DNA of 64,000 bases from Isoptericola sp044389085 (GCF_044389085.1 NZ_JBIRXP010000001.1:930001-994000); one strand, 5' to 3'. Positions 17,202 through 30,838 are shown, counted from the first letter of the stretch. The notes: generated by a model from the letters alone, not told the origin. Translations and numbers: made by a program.

Positions 17202-17636
17202 ATGTCTGACACCACCGCCGACGCGCCCCGGTTCCCCCGCACCATCGAGGAGTGGACGGCCGCCGCGCACGGCACGCTGATCGACCGGCTCGGGATCCGG
17301 CTCACGGAGGTGGGCGGCGAGCGCACGGCCGGCAGCATGCCGGTGTCCGGCAACACGCAGCCCGCCGGCCTGCTGCACGGTGGCGCGACGGCGTCGCTCG
17401 CCGAGACCCTCGCCTCCGTCGCCGCACAGGAGCACGCCGGGCCGGGCCGGGCCGCGGTCGGGCTGGAGCTCAACGCGACCCACCACCGCGGCGTGCGCGC
17501 CGGGACGGTGCACGGCGTGGCCACGGCCCTGCACCTGGGCCGGTCGACCGCCGCCTACGAGATCACGGTCACCGACGACGACGGCCGCCGCGTCTGCACC
17601 GCGCGGCTCACCTGCATGATCCTCGACGCCCGCTGA
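17202..17636 (+). CDS. hotdog-fold thioesterase (PaaI family)
   Basis: A 144-aa hotdog protein of the PaaI/4HBT group that hydrolyses acyl-CoA thioesters. The family motif QPAGLLHGGATASLAETLAS is present at about residues 48-67, where the HGG backbone and the Glu of the following helix form the active site. It ends in a typical strand RVCTARLTCMIL. Such proteins usually form tetramers. The ATG at 17202 directly abuts the polA promoter region. The substrate is unknown; menaquinone (DHNA-CoA) or phenylacetyl-CoA thioesterase roles occur in the family. Confidence 0.88.
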   Translation: MSDTTADAPRFPRTIEEWTAAAHGTLIDRLGIRLTEVGGERTAGSMPVSGNTQPAGLLHGGATASLAETLASVAAQEHAGPGRAAVGLELNATHHRGVRAGTVHGVATALHLGRSTAAYEITVTDDDGRRVCTARLTCMILDAR

Positions 17637-17658
17637 CGCCGGGACGGGTCACGACGGG

Positions 17659-18426
17659 TCAGGACGGGACGGACTCGCTCGCGGCGCTCCGGCGCGGCAC
17701 GGCACCCAGCGGCGTCACGCCGTCGGCCCCGTCCACGTCCTCGCCGCGCTCTGCCGCCCGCTCGGCGGCCTCGCGGAGCGCGGCGTCACGCTCTGCCTGG
17801 AAGGCGCGCAGGTCGACCGGTCCGGTCGGGAGGCCGGCGGCCCGTGCCCTCCGACGGCGGGCGACGAGGTCCTCGATCGCCGCGCGGGTCGCCTCGCGGC
17901 GTCCTGCGCGGGCCGCCGTGCGGGTGGCGCGAGGGTCCTCCTGGACGAGGCGGCGCTGCAGCGTCGCCGTGGCCACCACGCGGTGGCCCGACGTGGGCGC
18001 GAAGCCCAGCCGGGCGAGGAAGCGGTGCATCCCGCGGGCGCCCGGGGCGGGCGCGCAGTAGACGTTCTCCGCGCCGCGCTCCCCCGCCACGGCGGCCGCG
18101 GCGGCGAGGAGGGCGTGCCCGACGCCCCGCCGGCGGGCCGAAGGGCTGACGAAGACGGCGTCGACGTACAGGCTCGTCGTCGTCGCGAACAGCAGCGGGT
18201 CGATCACACGCACCACGGCGAAGCCGCAGATCTCGCCCTCGTGGCTCGCGACGAGCACCTGCCCGCCCGCGCCCAGCAGCACGCTCAGGTGCTCCAGGAG
18301 GCGCGAGGCGTCCGCAGGGGTGCCCTGCGCGGCCGACGGGGACTCCTCGACGGCACGCTCCGCCAGGCGCGCGACGTCGACCATGTCGTCCTGCTCGACC
18401 GGCCGGACCTCGACCGCTGCACGCAT
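17659..18426 (-). CDS. GNAT-family acetyltransferase with basic C-terminal extension
   Basis: Protein of 255 aa. The N-terminal ~155 residues are a GNAT domain with the acetyl-CoA loop SARRRGVGHALL and the strand LYVDAVFVSP. The C-terminal ~100 residues are Arg/Ala-rich, probably helical, with no known domain. The ATG at 18426 is set by GAGGAGGT four bases upstream; an in-frame extension to 18507 lacks one. Three imperfect decamers of GACGGGTCA type (17643-17672) straddle the stop codon. The substrate is unknown. Confidence 0.85.
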   Translation of the reverse strand: MRAAVEVRPVEQDDMVDVARLAERAVEESPSAAQGTPADASRLLEHLSVLLGAGGQVLVASHEGEICGFAVVRVIDPLLFATTTSLYVDAVFVSPSARRRGVGHALLAAAAAVAGERGAENVYCAPAPGARGMHRFLARLGFAPTSGHRVVATATLQRRLVQEDPRATRTAARAGRREATRAAIEDLVARRRRARAAGLPTGPVDLRAFQAERDAALREAAERAAERGEDVDGADGVTPLGAVPRRSAASESVPS

Positions 18427-18504
18427 GGGCACCTCCTCGACGATCGACCGCCCGCCCGGGCCGCGGTGGCACCTTCCCACCGGGTCCTCCGGGCCCACCC
18501 GGGG

Positions 18505-18560
18505 CATCCCGGGGTCACGGTCGTTGAAGCATGAATATCACAGATTGGTCACGACACCCA
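18505..18560 (-). promoter_or_regulatory. AT-rich promoter-like region upstream of the GNAT gene
   Basis: An unusually AT-rich patch for this window, with GATATT (near 18535) as a plausible -10 on the minus strand and GTGACC about 17 bases upstream. The sequence GGTCAC occurs twice flanking the patch and could be an activator or repressor site. Element assignment is tentative. Confidence 0.35.
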
Positions 18561-18598
18561 GGCGACGATAGCGACCCCGTCGCCCGCGCACAATGGGC

Positions 18599-18638
18599 GG
18601 TGGCCCGGCCGCAGGACTCCTCCTGCGACCGGGCCACC
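18599..18638 (-). terminator. hairpin terminator of the ANTAR regulator gene
   Basis: An 18-bp inverted repeat with one mismatch (18599-18616 with 18621-18638) and a CTCC loop, starting about ten bases after the regulator's stop codon on the minus strand. Confidence 0.8.
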
Positions 18639-18648
18639 GTGGTGCGGA

Positions 18649-19329
18649 TCAGGCTCCGCCGACCTGCTCGATGACGGCGTCCGCGACCTCGCGCATCGTG
18701 AGGCGGCGGTCCATCGACGTCTTCTGGATCCAGCGGAAGGACTCCGGCTCGCTCAGACCCATCTTGGTCATGAGCAGACCCTTCGCGCGGTCCACGCGCT
18801 TGCGGGTCTCGAAGCGCTCGGTGAGGTCGGCGACCTCGGCCTCGAGCGCGCCGATCTGCTGGTAGCGGGAGATCGCGATCTCCACCGCCGGGAGCAGGTC
18901 CGCCGGGGTGAACGGCTTGACCACGTAGGCCATCGCGCCGGCGTCACGCGCCCGCTCGACCAGCTCCGTCTGGGAGAAGGCGGTCAGCAGGACCACCGGG
19001 GCGGCGTGCGCCTTGCCGATGCGCTCGGCCGCCGAGATGCCGTCCAGCTCGGGCATCTTGACGTCCATCACGACGACGTCGGGCTTGAGCTCGGTGGCGA
19101 GCCGCACGGCGGTCTCGCCGTCGCCCGCCTCGCCGACGACGTCGAACCCCGCCTCGCGGAGCGTCTCGACGACGTCCATCCGGATGAGGGCCTCGTCCTC
19201 GACGACGACCGCGCGACGCGCGGGTCGCTCCGGCGTCTTCGGGGCCTCGGGCTCCTGGTCGATCAGGGGCGGCAGGTCGAGCGGCACCGTCGCCTCGGGC
19301 TTCGCGTCGTGGGGCTTCTCGTCGGTCAC
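18649..19329 (-). CDS. pdtaR: ANTAR-domain response regulator (PdtaR-like)
   Basis: A 226-aa two-component response regulator acting on RNA rather than DNA. The receiver domain (about residues 38-155) has the phospho-acceptor Asp in VVVMDVKMPELDG, the conserved Thr in LLTAF and the Lys in VVKPF. The C-terminal ANTAR domain (about 165-225) has the RNA-binding helices AKGLLMTKMGLSEPESFRWIQKTSMD. Family members such as M. tuberculosis PdtaR antiterminate target mRNAs when phosphorylated. The first 38 residues are a Pro/Glu-rich extension. GTG start six bases after a TAGGAT -10, so probably leaderless. No sensor kinase gene is adjacent. Confidence 0.93.
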   Translation of the reverse strand: MTDEKPHDAKPEATVPLDLPPLIDQEPEAPKTPERPARRAVVVEDEALIRMDVVETLREAGFDVVGEAGDGETAVRLATELKPDVVVMDVKMPELDGISAAERIGKAHAAPVVLLTAFSQTELVERARDAGAMAYVVKPFTPADLLPAVEIAISRYQQIGALEAEVADLTERFETRKRVDRAKGLLMTKMGLSEPESFRWIQKTSMDRRLTMREVADAVIEQVGGA

Positions 19330-19335
19330 CCGTCC

Positions 19336-19341
19336 ATCCTA
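19336..19341 (-). promoter_or_regulatory. -10 hexamer TAGGAT of the ANTAR regulator
   Basis: TAGGAT-GGACGG-GTG with no Shine-Dalgarno; the hexamer and spacing are the same as at uvrA. Confidence 0.6.
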
Positions 19342-19513
19342 GTGGTCGCCACGGGGCGCCGCGTCCCGTGGCCGGTGTGACGCATACGACGCACCCCCCG
19401 CACACCCCGGCCGGGCCGGCGGGGCACCGCGCCGGCGCGCCCTCGTCGCGTCCCCCGACGCAGCGAGACGGGTTCGGTGCCTGACCTGCGCGTGTGGTTC
19501 GATGGGGCCCGGC

Positions 19514-19587
19514 GCCCCGGTAGCCCAACCGGCAGAGGCAATCGGCTCAAACCCGATCCAGTGTGGGTTCGAATCCCACCCGGGGCA
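19514..19587 (+). tRNA. tRNA-Leu (anticodon CAA), short variable loop
   Basis: A complete cloverleaf of 74 nt. The acceptor stem GCCCCGG/CCGGGGC is perfect, with A73. The D arm has three base pairs (GCC/GGC), the anticodon stem is ATCGG/CCGAT with loop CTCAAAC (anticodon CAA at 19548-19550), and the T arm is GTGGG-TTCGAAT-CCCAC. It reads UUG leucine codons. The odd feature is a five-base variable region (CCAGT) where bacterial tRNA-Leu normally has a long extra arm; the 3-bp D stem is otherwise Leu-like. CCA is not fully encoded (ACC follows the acceptor stem). Confidence 0.85.
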
Positions 19588-19603
19588 CCCCACGACCGCA
19601 CGA

Positions 19604-19650
19604 CGACGGCCCGCACCCACCGGCATGATCACCGGGGATGCGGGCCGTCG
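19604..19650. terminator. bidirectional hairpin between tRNA and pyk
   Basis: A 12-bp perfect inverted repeat (19604-19615 with 19639-19650) between the 3' end of the tRNA (+) and the pyk stop (-). It probably serves both. Confidence 0.65.
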
Positions 19651-19675
19651 TGCGTCGGCGGACGCCGCCGGGACG

Positions 19676-21100
19676 TCAGACGTCCGAGTGGCTGCCCACC
19701 TGGTGCACGAGGATCGAGTTCGTCGTGCCGGGCACGCCCACGGGGGCGCCCGAGACGATCACGACGCGGTCGCCGGGCTCGGCGAGGCCGTTCGCCCGCA
19801 GGGTGGAGTCCACCTGGCCGACCATCGCGTCGACGCTCTCGACCTTCGGCACCTGGTAGGTCGTGGTGCCCCAGGTGAGGGCGAGGACGTTGCGCACGCT
19901 CTCCTCCGGCGTGAACGCCAGCAGCGGGATGCCCGAGCGCAGGCGCGACATGCGCTTCGCCGAGTCGCCCGACTGGGTGAACGTCACCAGGTACTTCACG
20001 CCGAGCGAGTCGCCGATCTCGGCGGCGGCGCGGGTGATGACACCGCCGCGAGTGTGCGGCGAGGAGCCCAGCGGCGCGATGCGCTCGCGACCCATCTCCT
20101 CGGTAGCCGTGATGATCCGGGCCATCGTCTGGACCGTGATGATCGGGTAGTCGCCCACGCTGGTCTCGCCGGACAGCATGACCGCGTCCGCGCCGTCGAG
20201 CACCGCGTTGGCGCAGTCCGACGCCTCGGCGCGCGTCGGCGTCGGGCTGGTGGTCATCGACTCCAGCACCTGCGTCGCGACGATCACCGGCTTGGCGTTG
20301 CGGCGGGCCAGCTCCACGATGCGCTTCTGCACCAGCGGCACCTGCTCCAGCGGCATCTCGACGGCGAGGTCGCCACGAGCCACCATGAAGCCGTCGAAGG
20401 CTGCGACGACCTCCTCCAGGTTCTCCACGGCCTGCGGCTTCTCGATCTTGGCGATGACGGGGACGGTGCGCCCCTCCTCCGCCATGATCGCCGCGACGTC
20501 GTCGTAGTCCTTGGCGGACCGCACGAACGACAGCGCGATGAGGTCCGCGCCCATGCGCAGCGCCCAGCGCAGGTCGTCGGTGTCCTTCTCCGACAGCGCG
20601 GGCACGGAGACCGCGACGCCGGGCAGGTTGATGCCCTTGTTGTTGGACACCGGGCCGCCGACCTCGACGGTCGTCACGACCCGCGGGCCCTCGACGGCGG
20701 TGACGCGCACGCGCACCTTGCCGTCGTCGATGAGGAGCGGGTCGCCGACGCGGGCGTCGCCCGCCAGGCCCTTGTGGGTCGTCGAGACGAGCTCCTTGGT
20801 GCCCTCCACGTCCTCGGTGGTGATGGTGAACGTGTCACCCTCGTTGAGGACGTGCTTCTGGTCGCCCGCGAACCGGCCGAGCCGGATCTTCGGACCCTGC
20901 AGGTCGACGAGGACTGCGACGTTGCGGCCGGACTCCTTCGCCGCCTCTCGGACACCGCGGTAGACGGCCTCGTGCTCCGCCTGCTCCCCGTGGCTCCGGT
21001 TGATCCGGGCCACGTCCATGCCCGCGTCGACCAGCTCACGGAGCTTGGTCGGGGACGCGGTCGCGGGTCCGATGGTGCACACGATCTTCGCTCTGCGCAT
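19676..21100 (-). CDS. pyk: pyruvate kinase
   Basis: Final glycolytic enzyme, PEP + ADP to pyruvate + ATP, 474 aa, cytoplasmic. The N-terminal RRAKIVCTIGPAT and the active-site motif PVIAKIEKPQAVENLEEVVAAFDGFMVARGDLAVEMP are present. The Lys of IAKIEK and the Glu/Asp of the following segments are the catalytic and metal ligands. The C-terminal allosteric domain begins near residue 340. The start at 21100 has GGAG unusually close. It lies 94 bases downstream of gltD on the same strand. Confidence 0.97.
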   Translation of the reverse strand: MRRAKIVCTIGPATASPTKLRELVDAGMDVARINRSHGEQAEHEAVYRGVREAAKESGRNVAVLVDLQGPKIRLGRFAGDQKHVLNEGDTFTITTEDVEGTKELVSTTHKGLAGDARVGDPLLIDDGKVRVRVTAVEGPRVVTTVEVGGPVSNNKGINLPGVAVSVPALSEKDTDDLRWALRMGADLIALSFVRSAKDYDDVAAIMAEEGRTVPVIAKIEKPQAVENLEEVVAAFDGFMVARGDLAVEMPLEQVPLVQKRIVELARRNAKPVIVATQVLESMTTSPTPTRAEASDCANAVLDGADAVMLSGETSVGDYPIITVQTMARIITATEEMGRERIAPLGSSPHTRGGVITRAAAEIGDSLGVKYLVTFTQSGDSAKRMSRLRSGIPLLAFTPEESVRNVLALTWGTTTYQVPKVESVDAMVGQVDSTLRANGLAEPGDRVVIVSGAPVGVPGTTNSILVHQVGSHSDV

Positions 21101-21194
21101 GTCTCCAGCCTCGTCGTCGATCCGCCCCGGCGCGAGCCGGGGCGGCGCCCGGGCGCCCGAACGGCACCCGGGTACTGCTTCGTCGTTGTCCTTC

Positions 21195-22653
21195 TTATCC
21201 TCGCAGCGCGACCGTCCGCGGGCCCACCGGCGCGGGCAGCTCGGAGCTGCCCTGCAGGTAGGCGTCCACGGCGGCCGCCGTCGCGCGGCCCTCGGCGATC
21301 GCCCAGACGATCAGCGACTGCCCCCGGCCCGCGTCACCCGTCGCGTAGACGCCGGGCAGGCTGGTGGCGTAGTCGTCGCCGCGCCGCACCAGCCCGCGCG
21401 TCGTGAGCTCCGCGCCGGTCTGGGCCACCAGCTCGTCGGTCTCGGGACCGGTGAACCCCATCGCGATGAGGACCAGGTCCGCCGGGATCTCCCGCTCGGT
21501 GCCCGCCTTCGGCACCCGCCGGCCGTCCGGCAGGTACTCGGTCTCGGCGACCTTGAGGGCCCGGACGTTCCCGTCCTCGCCGCCCACGAATTCTACCGTC
21601 GAGGCCAGGTAGCTGCGCTCCCCGCCCTCCTCGTGGGAGGTCGAGACCTCGAAGACGATCGGGTCGGTCGGCCACGGCTGGTTCGCGGGACGCTCGAGCG
21701 GCGGCTTCTTGCCGATCGCCAGGGTGGTGACGCTCGCCGCGCCCTGCCGCAGCGACGTGCCGAGGCAGTCCGAGCCCGTGTCGCCGCCGCCGATGATCAC
21801 GACGTGCTTGCCCGCGGCCGACGGCGCGCCCTCGACGGGGTTCCCCGCCGCGGCCTTGTTGGCCGGGGTGAGGAAGTCCATCGCGAAGTGCACGCCCCCG
21901 AGCTCGCGGCCCGGCAGCCCGAGCTCGCGCGGCACGGTGGCGCCGGTGGCCAGGACCACGGCGTCGAACCGGCGGCGCAGCGCGTCCCAGGTGATGTCGC
22001 GGCCGATCGCGACGCCGGGGCGGAAGCGGGTGCCCTCGGCCTCCATCTGCTCGAGGCGGCGGTCGATGTGCAGCTTCTCGAGCTTGAAGTCGGGGATGCC
22101 GTAGCGCAGCAGCCCGCCGATCGCGTCGTCCCGCTCGTACACGACGACCGTGTGGCCGGCGCGGGTGAGCTGCTGGGCGGCCGCGAGACCCGCCGGCCCG
22201 GAGCCGACCACGGCCACGGTCGAGCCGGTGAGCCGCTGGGGCACCTGCGGCGTGACCAGGCCACGCTCGAACGCCTCGTCGATGATCGAGACCTCGACGT
22301 TCTTGATCGTCACCGCGGGCTGGTTGATGCCCAGCACGCAGCTCGTCTCGCAGGGAGCCGGGCAGACGCGCCCCGTGAACTCCGGGAAGTTGTTGGTCGC
22401 GTGCAGGCGCTCGATCGCGTCGGCCCACTGGTCGCGCCACACCAGGTCGTTCCACTCGGGGATGAGGTTCCCGAGCGGGCAGCCCTGGTGGCAGAACGGG
22501 ATGCCGCAGTCCATGCAGCGGCCCGCCTGCTCCTTGAGGAACGGCTGGCCCTCCTCGCGGTGGGCGTGCGTGTCCTTCCAGTCACGCAGCCGCACCTCGA
22601 CGGGACGGTTCGGCGGGAGCTCACGCTCCCGCACCTTCAGGAATCCGCGGGGG

Positions 22654-22661
<8 letters not shown>
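21195..22661 (-). CDS. gltD: glutamate synthase small (beta) subunit
   Basis: NADPH-dependent electron-donating subunit of glutamate synthase, 488 aa. The N-terminal cysteine clusters CMDCGIPFCHQGCPLGN and CPAPCETSC hold the 4Fe-4S centres. The FAD-binding motif is VAVVGSGPAGLAAA near residue 148 and the NADPH-binding motif VVIIGGGDTGSDCLG near 285. The GTG at 22661 overlaps the gltB stop by eight bases and is preceded by GGAGGT, so the subunits are translationally coupled. Electrons pass from NADPH via FAD and Fe-S to GltB. Confidence 0.97.
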
Positions 22662-27222
<4,561 letters not shown>

Positions 27223-27298
27223 CAACACCGTCCTCCTGCACGCCCGCACGCGGGCGCGTCATGCTCAATGGTGGTCGGGACATCGTCGGCCCGTCGGA

Positions 27299-27304
27299 AA
27301 CATA
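27299..27304 (-). promoter_or_regulatory. candidate -10 (TATGTT) of gltBD
   Basis: TATGTT upstream of gltB, giving an mRNA leader of about 70 bases that contains a small GC hairpin (27241-27256) and the AGGAGGA ribosome site. No clear TTGACA-type -35 was seen. Confidence 0.4.
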
Positions 27305-27311
27305 GGCGGCC

Positions 27312-27335
27312 CCGACCGGGTGGTACCCCGGTCGG
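27312..27335 (-). terminator. hairpin terminator after lgt
   Basis: CCGACCGGG (27312-27320) pairs perfectly with CCCGGTCGG (27327-27335) around a six-base loop, a few bases downstream of the lgt stop. It separates the his-trp-lgt run from gltB. Confidence 0.7.
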
Positions 27336-27342
27336 CGTCGCC

Positions 27343-28467
27343 TCAGGCGCGGTCGGCCGGTCCCTGGTCGGGTCCGGGTCCGCCCGCGTCCGCACGGTGC
27401 GGTCCGCCGCCGCTGTCGCGGCCGTCGTCCCGGCCGGGGGCGCCTGCGGCGGCCCCGGCGTGCGCGGTGCTCGTGGTGTCAAGCTCGGTGTCAGGCTCAG
27501 TGTCGTTCTCGGTGCCGGCCGGGGAACCCGGCGCGGTGCCGTCCCGGTCGTCGCCGGGCCGACGGTCCTCTCCCTGCCGGTCGCGGCTGCGACCGGGCAG
27601 CTCCACCCCGTCCTCACGTCCCGGGTGGCGCCGGCCGATGACGACGAAGGCGACGAGGGCGCCCAGGCCCACGACGATCGACGTCCACACGTTCAGACGC
27701 AGCCCGAGCACGTGCTCGGCGGTGTCGATGCGGAGCATCTCGATCCACACCCTGCCCAGAGTGTAGAGCGCGACGTAGGCCCAGAATACCCGCCCATGAC
27801 CGAGCCTGTACCGGCGGTCGAGCCAGACGAGAAGCGCGGCCGCCCCGAGGTTCCAGAGCAGCTCGTACAGGAACGTCGGGTGGAACAGCGTCCCCGCGGC
27901 GAACGAGGTGCCGGTCTGGGCGTTGAGGCGCTCGATGACCTCCGGGGAGACCTCGAGGCCCCACGGCAGGGTGGTCGGCGCCCCGAAGAGCTCCTGGTTG
28001 AACCAGTTGCCCAGGCGCCCGATCGCCTGCGCGACGAGGAGGCCGGGCGCCAGCGCGTCCGCGAAGGAGCTCAGGCGCACGCCCTTGCGGCGGCAGCCGA
28101 TCCAGGCGCCGACGGCGCCGAGCGCGACCGCGCCCCAGATCCCCAGGCCGCCCTCCCAGATGTACAGGGCCCGGACGGGGTCGCCGCCGGAGCCCCAGTA
28201 CGGCTCGGGGGTGCTGATGACGTGGTAGATCCGGCCGCCCACGATGCCGAACGGCACCGCCCAGAACGCGATGTCGAGCACGTCGTCCGGGTCGCCGCCC
28301 CGGGCCACCCAACGCCTGGTGGTGATCCAGACCGCGACGACGATGCCCGCCAGGATGGCGAGCGCGTAGGCGCGGAGCGGCACCGGCCCGAGGTACCAGG
28401 TGTGCTGCGACGGGCTGGGGATCGCTGCCTGCACCGACGCCGCGGAGGCCAGCAGGGTCGCGGTCAC
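27343..28467 (-). CDS. lgt: prolipoprotein diacylglyceryl transferase
   Basis: Membrane enzyme that transfers diacylglycerol from phosphatidylglycerol to the lipobox Cys of prolipoproteins, 374 aa. It has about seven transmembrane helices and the Lgt signature QAIGRLGNWFNQELFG at about residues 150-165, plus the conserved HPTFLYELLWN. The final ~85 residues are a charged, disordered cytoplasmic tail rich in Asp/Gly/Arg. The GTG at 28467 overlaps the trpA stop (GTGA). It would process the FKBP lipoprotein encoded at 39680-40651. Confidence 0.94.
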   Translation of the reverse strand: MTATLLASAASVQAAIPSPSQHTWYLGPVPLRAYALAILAGIVVAVWITTRRWVARGGDPDDVLDIAFWAVPFGIVGGRIYHVISTPEPYWGSGGDPVRALYIWEGGLGIWGAVALGAVGAWIGCRRKGVRLSSFADALAPGLLVAQAIGRLGNWFNQELFGAPTTLPWGLEVSPEVIERLNAQTGTSFAAGTLFHPTFLYELLWNLGAAALLVWLDRRYRLGHGRVFWAYVALYTLGRVWIEMLRIDTAEHVLGLRLNVWTSIVVGLGALVAFVVIGRRHPGREDGVELPGRSRDRQGEDRRPGDDRDGTAPGSPAGTENDTEPDTELDTTSTAHAGAAAGAPGRDDGRDSGGGPHRADAGGPGPDQGPADRA

Positions 28468-29336
28468 GCGGACGCCCCCGGCCCCCCGCGGGCGCGGCGC
28501 ACGCCGTCGGCGAGGTCCGCGACGGTCGACCGCAGCGCGTCGAGCCGGTCGGCCCAGGGGCGGTCGGCCAGCAGGGGCCGCACCAGCGCCGAGCCGACGA
28601 TGACGCCGTCGGCGAACCGGCCCACCTCGGCGGCCTGGTCGCCGGACGAGACGCCGAGCCCGACGCACACGTGGTCGGCGCCCGCCGCGCGGGTGTCGGC
28701 GACGAGCTGCTCGGCCCGGTCCCCCACCTGGTCGCGGGTGCCCGTGACGCCCATCGTGGACGCCGCGTAGACGAAGCCCCGCGAGGCGCGGGCCGTGAGG
28801 GCGAGCCGCTCGGCCGTCGAGCTCGGGGCGACGAGGAACACGCGGTCGAGGCCGTGCGCCTCGGACGCGGCGATCCATTCGGCGCCCTCGTCGGGGATGA
28901 GGTCGGGGGTGATGAGTCCGGCACCCCCCGCACCGGCGAGGTCGCGCGCGAAGGCGTCCACCCCGTACCGCAGCACCGGGTTCCAGTACGTCATCACGAG
29001 GGCGGGCACGCGACCGCCGGAGTGCTCGGCGACGGCCTCGACGACGCGCAGCACGTCGCGGACGTGGGTGCCGGCGGCGAGCGCGGCCTCCGCGGCACGC
29101 TGGATGACCGGGCCGTCCATCACGGGGTCGGTGTACGGCACGCCGATCTCGACGACGTCGGCGCCCGCGTCCACGGTCGCCAGGACGGCCTCGATCGAGC
29201 GCTCCACGTCGGGGAAGCCGACGGGCAGGTAGCCCACCAGGGCCGCGCGCCCCTCGGCCCGCAGGGCGTCGAGGCGTGCTCCGGTGGCCGACCCGGCGGA
29301 CGGTGCCGTCGCGGGCGGGGTGTCGGTCGTGGTCAC
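28464..29336 (-). CDS. trpA: tryptophan synthase alpha subunit
   Basis: Cleaves indole-3-glycerol phosphate to indole, which is channelled to TrpB; 290 aa TIM barrel. The catalytic acids are in VVEIGVPYTDPVMDGP (Glu and Asp), followed by the phosphate-binding GVTGTRDQ and GLGVSSGDQ loops. The first ~20 residues are a Thr/Ala-rich extension. The GTG start overlaps the trpB stop (GTGA) and the stop overlaps lgt. Confidence 0.96.
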   Translation of the reverse strand: MTTTDTPPATAPSAGSATGARLDALRAEGRAALVGYLPVGFPDVERSIEAVLATVDAGADVVEIGVPYTDPVMDGPVIQRAAEAALAAGTHVRDVLRVVEAVAEHSGGRVPALVMTYWNPVLRYGVDAFARDLAGAGGAGLITPDLIPDEGAEWIAASEAHGLDRVFLVAPSSTAERLALTARASRGFVYAASTMGVTGTRDQVGDRAEQLVADTRAAGADHVCVGLGVSSGDQAAEVGRFADGVIVGSALVRPLLADRPWADRLDALRSTVADLADGVRRARGGPGASA

Positions 29337-30646
29337 TGGTCTCCCTCCGGCGTGGCGTCCGTCGCCTGCTCCTCGTCGAGGAGCCCGAACCACCGCGCCG
29401 CGGTGGCCACGTCCTTGTCCCCGCGGCCGGACAGGTTCACCAGGATGACCTGGCCGGTGCGTCCGCTCGCGGCGGCCTCGCGGCCGAGGCGGAGGGCGCC
29501 GGCGAGGGCGTGCGCGGACTCGATCGCGGGGATGATCCCCTCGGTCCGGCACAGCAGGCGGAACGCCTCCATCGCCTCGTCGTCCGTCACGGGCTCGTAG
29601 TCGGCGCGGCCCAGGTCGTGCAGCCAGGAGTGCGCGGGCCCGACGCTCGGGTAGTCCAGGCCGGCCGAGACCGAGTGGCTCGGCAGCGTCTGGCCGTCGT
29701 CGTCCTGCAGCAGGTAGGAGCGGGCGCCGTGCAGCACGCCCGGGGCCCCGCCGGAGAAGCGGGCCGCGTGCCGCCCGGACTCGATGCCCTCTCCCCCGGC
29801 CTCGAAGCCGTGCAGCGACACGCCCTCGTCGTCGAGGAAGGCGTTGAAGATGCCGAGGGCGTTGGAGCCGCCGCCCACGCACGCCGCCACGGCGTCGGGC
29901 AGCCGGCCGGTGCGCTCGAGGATCTGCTCGCGCGCCTCCTCGCCGATGATGCGGTGGAACTCGCGCACCATCTCCGGGAACGGGTGCGGCCCGGTGACCG
30001 TGCCGAGCAGGTAGTGCGTGGAGTCGACGTTGGCGACCCAGTCGCGCAGCGCCTCGTTGATGGCGTCCTTGAGCGTGCGCGACCCGATCGTCACGGGCAC
30101 CACCTCGGCGCCCAGGAGGCGCATGCGGGCCACGTTCAGCGCCTGGCGCCGCGTGTCCTCCTCGCCCATGTAGACGACGCACTCGAGGTCGAGCAGGGCG
30201 GCGGCGGTGGCCGTGGCGACGCCGTGCTGGCCGGCACCCGTCTCGGCGATCACGCGCGTCTTGCCCATGCGCTTGACCAGCAGCGCCTGACCGAGCACGT
30301 TGTTGATCTTGTGGGACCCGGTGTGGTTGAGGTCCTCGCGCTTGAGGAACACCCGGTGGCCCGCCTCCGCGCCCCCGCAGTGCTCCGCGAAGCGCGGCAC
30401 CTCGGTGAGCGGCGAGGGGCGGCCCGTGTACTCGCGGTGCAGACGCGCCAGCTCGTCGGTGAACGCCGGGTCGCCGAGCGCCTTGCGGAACTCGGTCTCG
30501 AGCTCGTCGAGCGCGGCGATGAGCGCCTCGGGCACGAAGCGGCCGCCGAACTGCCCGAAGTACGGGCCCTGGACGTCCGCGAGCCGCCCGAGCACCTGGT
30601 GCGCCAGGGTGTCGGTCAGGGCCTCCCGTACGGGCTGGTCGGGCAC
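29333..30646 (-). CDS. trpB: tryptophan synthase beta subunit
   Basis: PLP enzyme joining indole and serine to tryptophan, 437 aa. The PLP lysine is in HTGSHKINN, the Glu of ETGAGQHG is conserved, and the phosphate cup is CVGGGSNA. The GTG at 30646 was chosen over an earlier in-frame GTG at 30673 because GGAGG lies five bases before it. A 192-base gap separates it from trpC upstream; that gap holds two copies of a 12-bp repeat (30771-30794) and a possible internal -10 TACCCT (30709-30704). Confidence 0.96.
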   Translation of the reverse strand: MPDQPVREALTDTLAHQVLGRLADVQGPYFGQFGGRFVPEALIAALDELETEFRKALGDPAFTDELARLHREYTGRPSPLTEVPRFAEHCGGAEAGHRVFLKREDLNHTGSHKINNVLGQALLVKRMGKTRVIAETGAGQHGVATATAAALLDLECVVYMGEEDTRRQALNVARMRLLGAEVVPVTIGSRTLKDAINEALRDWVANVDSTHYLLGTVTGPHPFPEMVREFHRIIGEEAREQILERTGRLPDAVAACVGGGSNALGIFNAFLDDEGVSLHGFEAGGEGIESGRHAARFSGGAPGVLHGARSYLLQDDDGQTLPSHSVSAGLDYPSVGPAHSWLHDLGRADYEPVTDDEAMEAFRLLCRTEGIIPAIESAHALAGALRLGREAAASGRTGQVILVNLSGRGDKDVATAARWFGLLDEEQATDATPEGDQ

Positions 30647-30838
30647 GGGTCCTCCGTCTCTCGTCGGCACCACCGCTCGGCGCTCTGCACGAGGGGCCGT
30701 CCGAGGGTACCCGTCGTCCGGGCCTCGGCCGACCGTCGTCCAGGACGCCGTCGGGATGGTGTGCCGTGTGGTGTTGTGCCGGGTGTTGTGCCGGGTGCCG
30801 AGCGCGCGGGCGGCGCGCCGCGGTGGGTGCGCGGTGGG
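30647..30838 (-). other. intergenic gap trpC-trpB
   Basis: This 192-base space inside the trp run has no convincing gene. It contains a tandem duplication of GTGTTGTGCCGG (30771-30794, plus-strand reading) and a weak -10-like TACCCT (30709-30704, minus). An internal trpB promoter is possible but unproven. No small trp-associated ORF was recognised. Confidence 0.4.

Noticed and set aside
17643..17672. Three GACGGGTCA-type decamers as a protein-binding array
   Set aside because: They overlap the stop codon of the GNAT gene between convergent genes and look like local slippage duplication rather than an operator.
30671..30673. Upstream GTG as the trpB start
   Set aside because: The GTG at 30646 has a GGAGG at ideal spacing and the extra nine residues are not conserved-looking.
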